Assembly (NCBI GenBank): GCA_031550535.1
Contig: JAVBOM010000045.1
Coordinates: forward strand, 1 to 64,000
Direction of reading: 5' to 3'
Origin: Avichristensenella sp031550535
GTDB taxonomy: Bacteria > Bacillota > Clostridia > Christensenellales > Aristaeellaceae
DNA length: 64,000 bases
This document shows, piece after piece, positions 42,476 through 50,116 of this stretch; within the stretch, counting starts at the first letter, position 1, and every line of letters starts with the position of its first letter. Position numbers and translations under genes: made by a program. A model generated the notes under the pieces. It worked only from the letters and a program-made list of their open reading frames with translations. It was not told where the DNA came from and searched no databases.

Positions 42476-44772
42476 ACATCATCGTAGATGGGCGCGAAAT
42501 CTCCGTCCGCGCGGATCAGAGCCTGCTGCAAGGGCTGCTGGACAACGGATTTGACATCCCAAACCTATGCTTTCTGCCGGAATTGGAAGTGTACGGCGGC
42601 TGCGGCCTGTGCCTCGTCGAAATCAAGGGCTTTCCCAAGCCCGCGCGCGCCTGCGCCGTGAAGCCGACCGAGGGCATGGAGGTTGCGACGACCAGCGAGC
42701 GCGTGCAAAAGAGCCGTCAGGTATCGCTCGGCCTGCTGCTGAGCGACCACCGAGGCGACTGCCGCCCGCCGTGCCGTCAGGCGTGCCCGACCAACCAGGA
42801 TTGCCAGGGCTACATCGGCCTGATCGCCAGCGGCCAGGTGGACGACGCGCTCCGCCTCATTATGGAGGATAACCCGCTGCCCGCGTCCATCGGCCGCGTG
42901 TGCCCGCACCCGTGCGAGGAGGCGTGCCGCCGGGAACTGCTGGAAGGGCCGATTTCCATCATGCAGCTCAAGCGGTTCGCCGCCGAAACGGCCGGAACCG
43001 CGTTCGCGCCGGAGGTGGCGCCCGCGACCGGCAAGCGCGTCGCGATTGTCGGTGCGGGGCCGGCGGGCCTTGCCGCCGCGTACTACCTCGCGTGCAAGGG
43101 CCACACGGTGGACGTATACGACATGATGCCCGCGCCCGGCGGCATGCTGCGCTACGGCATTCCGGCGTACCGCCTGCCCAAGGACGTGGTGGATAGCGAG
43201 GTTGCCCGGATCGAAAAGCTGGGCGTCACGATGCACTACAACCAAAAGCTGGGGCGCGACATCGCGCTGGACGATCTGCAAAGGCGCGCGGACGCGGTGT
43301 TCGTCGCCGTGGGCGCGTGGGAATCCGCGTCGCTCGGCTGCGAGAATGACACGCTGCCCGGCGTGCTCGGCGGCATCGACTTCCTGGAAGCCGTGGCGCG
43401 GGGGAACGCGCCGGACATCGGGAGCCGCGTCGCGGTCGTCGGCGGCGGCAACACGGCGATGGACGCCGTGCGCACCGCAATCCGCCTGGGGGCGAAAGAA
43501 GTGCAGCTCATCTACCGCCGCACCCGCGCCGAAATGCCCGCCGAGGATCTCGAAATCGAGGAGGCCGAGGAGGAGGGCGTCCAGTTCAGCTATCTGGTCG
43601 CGCCGGAGCGCGTGCTGGAGGAAAACGGCCGTGCCGCTGGACTGCGCCTGTCGAAGATGCGCCTGGGCGAGCCGGACGCGTCCGGACGCCGCCGCCCCGA
43701 GCCGACGGGCGAAACGGTGGACGTGCCGTTTGATACGGTCATCGCCGCCATCGGCCAGAAGGTGCGGCCGGACGGCCTTGACGCGCTGGAAAAGCACCGC
43801 TGGCGCACCATCAAGGTGGACCCGGCGACCTACGCCACCAACATCGAAGGTGTGTTCGCGGGTGGCGACGCGGTGAACGACGGCCCGGGCATCGCCATCA
43901 CGGCGATCAGCCACGGCAAGCAGGCCGCGCTGACGATCGACAGCTACCTGAAGGGTGATTTGCAGCCGATCATCAAGCCGTTCTACGTGGAGCGCAAGGA
44001 CTTCACGAAGGAGGACATCCCCGAGACGCCCGAGGTGACCCGTGTGAAGGTACATACCGGCGCACCGGAGGCGCGCGCGAAGCACTTTGACGAATACGTG
44101 GAAACGCTGACGAAAGAGGCGGCCATGCACGAGGCAAGCCGCTGCCTGGAATGCGGTTGCTGCGACCTGTACGACTGCCGCCTGCTGCCGCTGCTGCAGC
44201 AGTACAAGGCTGAGGACGCGGGCATCACTGGCCACGCGCGCAAGAACCCGCCCGACAGGAGCCACCCGGTCCTCTGGCGGGACGAGAACAAGTGCATCCT
44301 GTGCGGCCTGTGTGTGCGTGCGTGCCACGAGCTCGTCGGCGTCACGGCGCTGGGCTTTGACGGCCGGGGCTTTGACACGGCGGCGCAGCCCGCGTTTGAC
44401 TGGCCCATGGCGGGCAGCGATTGCATCTCGTGCGGCTACTGCGCCGCCATCTGCCCGACCGGCGCGCTGCAGGAGCGCCGCCCGTTTGAAAAGACGCCGC
44501 CGCTGCCGCTCATGAAATCGGCGTTCACCTGCCAGTATTGCGCGCGCGGGTGCCGTTTTGAGTTGCACCGGTACGGCAACCGCGTGCTGAAGGCGATTCC
44601 GCTGTCTCAGAAGGAAAGCTGCTCCATCGGCCGGTTCGCGCCGGTGCTGGAAAACCAGGGGCTGGAGGGCATGACCGCGGAGCAGGCGGACGCGCTGCGC
44701 AAGGCGCTGACCGGCGACCTGCGCGCGTTCATCGGCGACAAGCCGAAGGCCGTGGGGCCGGTGGCGCTGTAG
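42472..44772 (+). CDS. StnA-like subunit: [2Fe-2S] + GltD/NfnB-like + ferredoxin domains
   Basis: 766 residues. The N-terminal [2Fe-2S] domain has YGGCGLCLVEI. A GltD-type module follows, with Cys-rich entry (CRQACPTNQDC; CPHPCEEACRR), FAD loop GAGPAGLAAAY, second nucleotide loop GGGNTAMDA followed by YRRTRAEMPA, and GGDAVNDG. Then come two ferredoxin clusters (CILCGLCVRACH, CISCGYCAAICP) and a last Cys motif CQYCARGC...ESCSIGRF reminiscent of the N-terminal cluster of molybdopterin enzymes. There is no H-cluster. This matches the hydrogenase-free large subunit of Stn-type ferredoxin:NAD(P) transhydrogenases. It overlaps the upstream gene by 4 bases. Confidence 0.85.
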   Translation: MNIIVDGREISVRADQSLLQGLLDNGFDIPNLCFLPELEVYGGCGLCLVEIKGFPKPARACAVKPTEGMEVATTSERVQKSRQVSLGLLLSDHRGDCRPPCRQACPTNQDCQGYIGLIASGQVDDALRLIMEDNPLPASIGRVCPHPCEEACRRELLEGPISIMQLKRFAAETAGTAFAPEVAPATGKRVAIVGAGPAGLAAAYYLACKGHTVDVYDMMPAPGGMLRYGIPAYRLPKDVVDSEVARIEKLGVTMHYNQKLGRDIALDDLQRRADAVFVAVGAWESASLGCENDTLPGVLGGIDFLEAVARGNAPDIGSRVAVVGGGNTAMDAVRTAIRLGAKEVQLIYRRTRAEMPAEDLEIEEAEEEGVQFSYLVAPERVLEENGRAAGLRLSKMRLGEPDASGRRRPEPTGETVDVPFDTVIAAIGQKVRPDGLDALEKHRWRTIKVDPATYATNIEGVFAGGDAVNDGPGIAITAISHGKQAALTIDSYLKGDLQPIIKPFYVERKDFTKEDIPETPEVTRVKVHTGAPEARAKHFDEYVETLTKEAAMHEASRCLECGCCDLYDCRLLPLLQQYKAEDAGITGHARKNPPDRSHPVLWRDENKCILCGLCVRACHELVGVTALGFDGRGFDTAAQPAFDWPMAGSDCISCGYCAAICPTGALQERRPFEKTPPLPLMKSAFTCQYCARGCRFELHRYGNRVLKAIPLSQKESCSIGRFAPVLENQGLEGMTAEQADALRKALTGDLRAFIGDKPKAVGPVAL

Positions 44773-44791
44773 GCGCAAAGGCAAATGCCGC

Positions 44792-44829
44792 GGCCCTTCT
44801 TCTCGGCTCGTTCGGGAGGAAGGGCCTTT
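44792..44829 (+). terminator. Terminator after the Stn-like operon
   Basis: Stem GGCCCTTC near 44792 with GAAGGGCC ending at 44826, followed by TTT. Short T-run, so moderate strength. Confidence 0.5.
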
Positions 44830-44857
44830 GCTAAACAGCGCAGAAAGGATATGCACA

Positions 44858-45397
44858 GTGGATGTACGCATAACGCCAGGCACAGAGGACGATCTTGGCG
44901 CGCTGGAACGCCTCTACGACGCGCTCAACGACCATCTCGCCGCCACCGTCAACTACCCCGGCTGGAAAAAAGGTATCTACCCGGTCAGAGCGGACGCGGA
45001 GGCCGACATCGCCGCACGGACGCTCTACGTGGCAACGGTGGATGGCGCGCTCGCCGGGTCCATCGTGTTGAATCACGAACCGGAGCAGCCGCCGGTGAAC
45101 GGCGCGTGGCAGGTGGACGCGGCGGACGCCGAGGTGCTGTCCATTCACCGCTTTTGCGTGCACCCGGCGTACCTCCGGCGCGGCATCGGCGGGCTGCTGC
45201 TCGCTTTCGCGGATGCCGTGGCGAAAAGCGAGGGCATGAAGGCCATCCGCCTGGACGTGTACGAGGGCAACTCCGCCGCCATCCGCGCGTACGAAAAAAG
45301 CGGCTATGCGTACATCGATACGGTGGATCTCGGCCTGGAGCAGTTTGGGCTGAAGTGGTTCAAGCTGTATGAGAAGGTCATCTTCGCAGGGCAATAG
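44858..45397 (+). CDS. GNAT family N-acetyltransferase
   Basis: 179 residues. The acetyl-CoA loop is VHPAYLRRGIGGLLL and the C-terminal part has LDVYEGNSAAIRAYEKSGY, both GNAT hallmarks. The substrate is unknown. GTG at 44858 has AAAGGA 8 bases upstream; the frame is open to a TTG at 44828 inside the preceding terminator, which is a poor start. Confidence 0.82.
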   Translation: MDVRITPGTEDDLGALERLYDALNDHLAATVNYPGWKKGIYPVRADAEADIAARTLYVATVDGALAGSIVLNHEPEQPPVNGAWQVDAADAEVLSIHRFCVHPAYLRRGIGGLLLAFADAVAKSEGMKAIRLDVYEGNSAAIRAYEKSGYAYIDTVDLGLEQFGLKWFKLYEKVIFAGQ

Positions 45398-45446
45398 CGC
45401 AGCGGAGCCGGTCTGGCGTCATAATCGCCAGACCGGCTCCGCTGCG
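45398..45446. terminator. Strong bidirectional hairpin between convergent genes
   Basis: Perfect 21-bp stem (45398-45418 with 45426-45446) around TCATAAT; a T-rich TTCTTCC follows on the plus strand. It sits between the converging GNAT gene and the secreted protein gene. Confidence 0.8.
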
Positions 45447-45465
45447 TTCTTCCCCGCAGTGTTCG

Positions 45466-45960
45466 TTACTCCAGCGCCCGGACCGACGACATGATCTGGG
45501 TGGCAAGCGCGCCGAACGCCGCGTCGTCCTTGGGATAAAACGTGAAAAAGTATACAAACCCGCTGTCCCCGGCAACGGTCAACGCGCCAAAAGCGTTGAT
45601 GTCCGGCCGGTCATAGCGGAGGAACGGCACGCCATTGAATGATACTTCGGACGCGTTTGCGTACTGATCGGATGCGGCCAGCGCCGCCGCGAGCGTCTCC
45701 AGCGCCTCCCCACCGCTCTCGTATACCTCCAGCCAGAACAGCCTGCCCTGATCTTCCGTGCCGGCCATGAACCGGATGGCGGGGTTGTCCGCCTCAAAGA
45801 CGAACCAGCGATTCGGCAGCATCAGCTCGAAATTGTACTCCTCAAAGGGCAGATACGCGCCTTCAAACGTGATATCTACTTCTACGGTCTCCGGTTCCGC
45901 GCCAGAGGACGCGGGGAAAAGCCCGCACAGCGCGGTCAATGCCAGCATCGCGACAAACAC
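45466..45960 (-). CDS. Small secreted protein of unknown function
   Basis: 164 residues with a signal peptide (cleavage near SSGAE). The mature part is acidic, with LPFEEYNFELMLPNRWFVFE and PFLRYDRPDINAFG, suggestive of a small alpha/beta domain; no family recognised. GTG at 45960 has AAGGA 7 bases upstream; the frame open to 46173 crosses a hairpin array and is rejected. It follows the orphan solute-binding protein gene, possibly in one transcript. Confidence 0.6.
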   Translation of the reverse strand: MFVAMLALTALCGLFPASSGAEPETVEVDITFEGAYLPFEEYNFELMLPNRWFVFEADNPAIRFMAGTEDQGRLFWLEVYESGGEALETLAAALAASDQYANASEVSFNGVPFLRYDRPDINAFGALTVAGDSGFVYFFTFYPKDDAAFGALATQIMSSVRALE

Positions 45961-46015
45961 ACGAACATCCTTCCGGAGATTGCCAAGGGGCCGTAGTCCC
46001 TTGATTGGGGTCCGG

Positions 46016-46154
46016 CATCGGCGGCCTTGCCGATGAACGGATGAAAATCCTGCGGATTTTCTTCTTTGCGTCCTTCGCGCCCGGAAAATCGGGAGATTTT
46101 CAGCGGAGGACATTCCTCCTCCCCCCAACCGCGTGAACCGCGGTTCACGCGGTT
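46016..46154. repeat. Array of five hairpins including a 28-bp perfect palindrome
   Basis: Stems: CATCGGC/GCCGATG (46016-46035), GAAAATCC/GGATTTTC (46043-46061), GAAAATC/GATTTTC (46084-46101), GGAGGA/TCCTCC (46105-46119), and the palindrome AACCGCGTGAACCG with its exact complement (46127-46154). It occupies the gap between two same-direction genes. Confidence 0.85.
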
Positions 46155-46166
46155 GCCGCGCAGGGG

Positions 46167-47969
46167 CTACCATTGCCCTTCCAGCGTATCCACCAGGAAG
46201 AAACGGTACAGATCCGCCGTAATATCGTGCGCGCTGGTCACGTTCATGTTCATCACGCGGCCGTTGACCAGCAGCATTTCCGAGCGGCGGTACAGCGGAA
46301 TGAACGGCAACTCCACATACAGCTCCTGGAACAGGTTTTCATACAGCATGGACTGGCGGTCGGATTTCGATTCGAGGGACGTCCAGTCCAGGATGCGGTC
46401 CAGGCGTTCGCTCTGGTATCCGCTTTGGTTCAGGTGGCTTTCCCCGGTGAACAGGTCTGCGGCCAGCGCGGCGCTCGTGGGCAACCGCCGGGCCTTGAAG
46501 TACATTTCGCACGTGCCCTGGTCCACCAGATCCACCAGTTCTTCAAAGGATACGGCCTTGGCCGTTATGTCGACGCCCAGCGCCTCGTAGTCCGTCAGGA
46601 GGCGGGGGACAATCTTGTCCATGATCGGGTTTGGCGTGTTGTAATAAAATGCAAAGCTGAGCGCGGTGTCACCCCGGTGACGGACGCCGTCGCCGCCCAT
46701 TTCCCACCCGGCTTCCTCCAGAAGCTCCGTCGCCAGCGCGGGATCGTATGGGTACAGCTCGCCAAGCAGGTTACAGCTCGCGTCAAAACTGTCAAACAGC
46801 AGCATGCCGGGCACAACGCCGTACCGCTCCACGGTATCCCTGCGCGCCTGTTCCCGGTTGAAGCCGATCGTCAGCGCCTTCCTGACCGACTGATCCGCGA
46901 AGATTGGGTTCGTGAGGTCCATGCCCAGGTATCCGAGAACATCGCCCTCCCAGGTGTACACGTTGATGAACGCGGTTTCAAATTCGGTCGCCTCGTCCAC
47001 CGTCTTTACCGAACCCATCAGGCTGACGATATCCACCTCGCCGCTCAGGATCGCGTCCAATTCCTCATCGACCGCAATGACCTTTAGCTCGACCGTGCCG
47101 ACGTAGGGCACGCCCCGCCAATACGTGGCGTTTTTTGTCAAGCTCGCCGTCTCGCCCGGCTTGCTTGATGTCAGCGCGTACTGGCCGTATGTCATCCCGG
47201 TCGCGTCCACGCCGCGTACCGCTTCGAGCTTGTCCTCGAAAAAGCCCGCCTTGTCGGACGGATCCCTGCTGTCGGGCGCGCGCATGTCGCCAAAGAGCGA
47301 GACGCGCAGCGCCGGGATGGCAAAATAGACGATGTTGTTTGGATTGGCCGTGGTGACAGTGACGGAAAACGACTTGTCGCTGACGCGCTGGATGCCCTCG
47401 ATGGACGCCGACTCACCGCTTGTATACGCGCCCACGCCCTTCACGCCGGCGCGCGTGATGTCGTATACGCCGTCAAAGCCGGGCGTCAGCAGGAGGTAGA
47501 GCGCGTTGATGAAGTCGTCGCTCGTCACCGGCGCGCCGTCGGTATAGACCACTTTGTCCTTGATGGTGAATGTGTACGTCAGCCCGTCCGCGGAAACCGC
47601 GTAGGTCGCCACGCCCGCGCCCATCTCGCCGTCGCCGCTTGTGAACAGCAGTTCGTCATACAGAAGGGACGCCAGGTATTGATCGCCCGTCGTACGCACC
47701 CAGAAGGGGTTTGTCTCGCCAAAAAGATCCGGCACACCCAGCACGATGGAATCCGTGCGCTCCCGCGCCGCCTCCGGCATATTCTTCAGCGTCTGCGCGG
47801 CATTGCTGTAGATTTTTCGGTCGATCGGGCCTTCCGCCAGCGCCCCCGCGCAGCACAGCGACAGCAAAACAGCCGCGAGCACGGCGGCGATTCTTTGATG
47901 GCGGCGCTGATTTGAAAAAACGGGCACTATTGGGCGCTTTCGCAAGAAATCCCTGCCTCTGACGTTCAT
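46167..47969 (-). CDS. Orphan family 5 solute-binding protein with repeat-derived N-terminus
   Basis: 600 residues. VTSDDFINALYLLLTPGF and MTYGQYALTSSKPGETASL place it in SBP family 5 (peptide/nickel/oligosaccharide binding). No permease or ATPase is adjacent. AAAGGAG lies 5 bases before the ATG at 47969, a clear start. The first 25 or so residues, rich in Arg, are encoded by a copy of repeat family 1; the normal hydrophobic signal core (IAAVLAAVLLSLCCAGALA) begins at about residue 27. No lipobox. The gene follows yhaM by 11 bases. Confidence 0.8.
   Translation of the reverse strand: MNVRGRDFLRKRPIVPVFSNQRRHQRIAAVLAAVLLSLCCAGALAEGPIDRKIYSNAAQTLKNMPEAARERTDSIVLGVPDLFGETNPFWVRTTGDQYLASLLYDELLFTSGDGEMGAGVATYAVSADGLTYTFTIKDKVVYTDGAPVTSDDFINALYLLLTPGFDGVYDITRAGVKGVGAYTSGESASIEGIQRVSDKSFSVTVTTANPNNIVYFAIPALRVSLFGDMRAPDSRDPSDKAGFFEDKLEAVRGVDATGMTYGQYALTSSKPGETASLTKNATYWRGVPYVGTVELKVIAVDEELDAILSGEVDIVSLMGSVKTVDEATEFETAFINVYTWEGDVLGYLGMDLTNPIFADQSVRKALTIGFNREQARRDTVERYGVVPGMLLFDSFDASCNLLGELYPYDPALATELLEEAGWEMGGDGVRHRGDTALSFAFYYNTPNPIMDKIVPRLLTDYEALGVDITAKAVSFEELVDLVDQGTCEMYFKARRLPTSAALAADLFTGESHLNQSGYQSERLDRILDWTSLESKSDRQSMLYENLFQELYVELPFIPLYRRSEMLLVNGRVMNMNVTSAHDITADLYRFFLVDTLEGQW
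47899..47960 (+). repeat. Repeat family 1, copy C, inside a coding sequence
   Basis: GGCGGCGCTGATTTGAAAAA and TTTCGCAAGAAATCCCTGCC, the full layout of the unit, read on the opposite strand as codons of the solute-binding protein N-terminus. Confidence 0.8.
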
Positions 47970-47980
47970 ACGTACTCCTT

Positions 47981-48961
47981 TCAGCTTTCGGAGCAGCCTT
48001 CAGGTTCCTCCGGATCCGCCGCGCGGCCCATGGGGCGGTACAGCCGCCTGTCCAGCGACCAGAGCCGCTCGGAAAACGCGCCGGGCTTCACGCGCGCCAG
48101 CGCCGCGTTCATTTCGTTGATCCGGGCGTCCACCATGTCCAGGTGGTTGAGCACCTCGGCCTCCGGAAACATGGGCGGGCGGGGGCTGCCGTACTCCGGC
48201 ACGCCGTGGTGCGAGAGCACCATGTGCTCCAACATCATCAGCAGTTCCGGATCGCAGCCGGTTTGCTTGCCGGCGGCCGAAAGCCTGGCCACGCCGCGCA
48301 CCAGATGCCCGATCAGCAGGCCGTCCGCCGTGTAATCCGACACGGTGCCCAGCTCACTGGCGTTCAACTCACCAATTTTGGCCAGATCGTGCACAATCAC
48401 GCCGGCTACCAATAAATCACGATTCAAAGACGGATATTCATCCGCATAGTGGTTCGCCATTTTCAGCATGGAGGTGACATGGTGCAGCAGACCACCCCGT
48501 TCGGCGTGGTGGAGCTTGGAGGCGGCGGGGAAATACAGCAGGGTTTCGCCCGCGTCGCCGAGCAGTTTTTTCAGCAGCGCCATAAGGTCCGGCGAGGTCA
48601 TGGCGTCCACCGCCGCGTTCACCTCGCCTAGCATATCCTCTGGCGGATGTGGCGCGCAGGGAACCAGCGCCTCCAGCGGCACGTTGTCCGCCTCGTTCGC
48701 CACGCGCAAGCGCTCCACGCGAATCTGCAGGCGGCCGTTGTATTCGTGCACCAGGCCGCGCACACGAACCACCGCCCCGGCAGGGGGAGGGGCAAACGCG
48801 CCGTCCCAGAGCTTCGCGTTGATTTCGCCCGTGCGGTCGCCCAACGACATATCCAGGTAGCGGGACCCGTTGGAGGCGGAGCGCTGTTCCGCGCTGCGCA
48901 CCAGCAGAAAGCCGTCGTAACGGTCGTCCTTGATGAGTTCGGAGACGGGAGGTATCTGCAT
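47981..48961 (-). CDS. yhaM: 3'-5' exoribonuclease YhaM family
   Basis: 326 residues. An N-terminal OB-fold (about 15-95; YLDMSLGDRTGEINAKLWD) is followed by an HD domain with HHAERGGLLHHVTSM, HDLAKIGE and HMVLSHHG, the metal ligands of the YhaM group. YhaM trims RNA 3' ends in Gram-positive bacteria. GAGGAG precedes the ATG, and a promoter lies just upstream. The solute-binding protein gene follows directly. Confidence 0.9.
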   Translation of the reverse strand: MQIPPVSELIKDDRYDGFLLVRSAEQRSASNGSRYLDMSLGDRTGEINAKLWDGAFAPPPAGAVVRVRGLVHEYNGRLQIRVERLRVANEADNVPLEALVPCAPHPPEDMLGEVNAAVDAMTSPDLMALLKKLLGDAGETLLYFPAASKLHHAERGGLLHHVTSMLKMANHYADEYPSLNRDLLVAGVIVHDLAKIGELNASELGTVSDYTADGLLIGHLVRGVARLSAAGKQTGCDPELLMMLEHMVLSHHGVPEYGSPRPPMFPEAEVLNHLDMVDARINEMNAALARVKPGAFSERLWSLDRRLYRPMGRAADPEEPEGCSES

Positions 48962-49018
48962 CGTTGAATCTCCTCATTGTTGATTGCCTGTTCTGACTGC
49001 CTGTCAGCACTTCCCCTT

Positions 49019-49047
49019 ATCATATCGAAAAGGGACGCCGGATGCAA
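49019..49047 (-). promoter_or_regulatory. Promoter of yhaM
   Basis: TTGCAT (49047-49042) and TATGAT (49024-49019) on the minus strand, 17 bases apart, about 58 bases before the ATG. Confidence 0.6.
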
Positions 49048-49089
49048 GCGTTTCGGAAATGTCACCGGCGCGTTCGGCCCGCTGCGGCA

Positions 49090-49119
49090 TTGCCGGGGCG
49101 TGCGTTTTGGTGGTATACT
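49090..49119 (+). promoter_or_regulatory. Promoter of the metallo-beta-lactamase-fold gene
   Basis: TTGCCG (49090-49095), 18 bases, then TGG-TATACT (-10 at 49114-49119). The start codon is 53 bases downstream. Confidence 0.6.
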
Positions 49120-49171
49120 ATTGATAAACAACGATGCCGCGCATGTTTTTACGGAGGAAAGGGGAAATTCG

Positions 49172-49918
49172 ATGAAAATTGCTGACAATGTGTACATGCT
49201 GACCCTGGACGGCGACAAGGGCAAGATATACCCGACGCTGATTCTGGACGGAGACGATGCCCTCCTGGTGGACGCGGGGTTCCCCGGGTATTATGACGCC
49301 CTCTGCCAGGCGCTCGCCGAGGCTGGCGTCACGCCCGGCGGGATCACGCGCCTGCTGTTCACGCACCAGGATATGGACCACATCGGCTGTGTGAGGGAGA
49401 TCCGCGAAGCCGCGCCGGACGTGCGGGTTCTGGCGCATGCGGCGGAAGCGCCGTATATCGAAGGCACGGCGACACCCGTCAAGCTGGCGAAGATGGAAGC
49501 CTACGGGGACGCGCTGCCGGATGAGCAGAAGGCGTTTCTGGCCACCTTCCGGGCCGCGTTTGAAAACCGCAGGACCCCCATCGATGTCAGGCTGGCTGAC
49601 GGCGACACGCTGCCGCTCGCGGGCGGCGTGCACATCATCCACACGCCGGGGCATACGCCCGGGCACATTTGCCTGTGGATTCCCGCCGCGCGGCTCATCG
49701 TCGCGGGGGACGCGCTGAACATGAGCGAAGGGCAGCTCATCGGCCCCGCGGAGCGCCACTCGCTGGACATAGGGCTGGCGCGCGCGTCGCTTGCCAAGCT
49801 GATGGCGTGCGGCGCGGAGCGTGTCATTTGCTACCACGGCGGGCTGTATGAAGGGGACGTGGCGGCCGCGCTGCGGGACCTAGACGGCGGCGCTGATTCG
49901 AAGCATCGGGAGCTATAA
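49172..49918 (+). CDS. Metallo-beta-lactamase-fold hydrolase, variant metal motif
   Basis: 248 residues. The metal motif reads THQDMDHIG, i.e. Asp in place of the second His of the usual THxHxDH. HTPGHTPGHICLW and VAGDALN supply other ligands. The substrate is unknown; glyoxalase II-like or lactonase-like enzymes share the fold. GGAGG precedes the ATG at 49172. The last ten codons (GGADSKHREL) are encoded by a copy of repeat family 1, which also supplies the stop codon. Confidence 0.82.
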   Translation: MKIADNVYMLTLDGDKGKIYPTLILDGDDALLVDAGFPGYYDALCQALAEAGVTPGGITRLLFTHQDMDHIGCVREIREAAPDVRVLAHAAEAPYIEGTATPVKLAKMEAYGDALPDEQKAFLATFRAAFENRRTPIDVRLADGDTLPLAGGVHIIHTPGHTPGHICLWIPAARLIVAGDALNMSEGQLIGPAERHSLDIGLARASLAKLMACGAERVICYHGGLYEGDVAAALRDLDGGADSKHREL

Positions 49919-49945
49919 GAGGATTCCGCAAGGAATCCTTACCTT
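49884..49945 (+). repeat. Repeat family 1, copy D (overlaps gene end)
   Basis: GGCGGCGCTGATTCGAAG and the hairpin GGATTCC/GGAATCC followed by TTACCTT; the first half is coding. Confidence 0.8.
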
Positions 49946-49946
49946 G

Positions 49947-50007
49947 ACGGCGGCGCTGATTTGAAAAATCGGGCGCCATGAAGGGATTTTGCAGAAATCC
50001 CTACCTC
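49947..50007 (+). repeat. Repeat family 1, copy E (in tandem with D)
   Basis: GGCGGCGCTGATTTGAAAAA, GGGCGCC and GGGATTTTGCAGAAATCCC. It lies directly after copy D in the same orientation. Confidence 0.85.
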
Positions 50008-50051
50008 TTGGCACTTCTGTAGGCAGTTGCCCGTTTTTCGCCCGGTTTTTT

Positions 50052-50080
50052 TTGACAGCGCACACTTCGCATGCTATAAT
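50052..50080 (+). promoter_or_regulatory. Consensus promoter of the pepP-efp operon
   Basis: TTGACA (50052-50057), 17 bases, TATAAT (50075-50080), with TGC before the -10. It matches the sigma-A consensus at all twelve positions and has an extended -10, so it should be among the strongest promoters here. Confidence 0.85.
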
Positions 50081-50116
50081 GCAGTGCTACCTACTATAGA
50101 AGGGTGTGTTACATGG

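Noticed and set aside
46127..46154. The 28-bp palindrome as an intrinsic terminator
   Set aside because: No T-run follows on either strand.
45961..46173. Longer N-terminus for the secreted protein at 45466
   Set aside because: The extra codons run through the hairpin array, and a GTG with a good ribosome binding site sits directly before the signal peptide.
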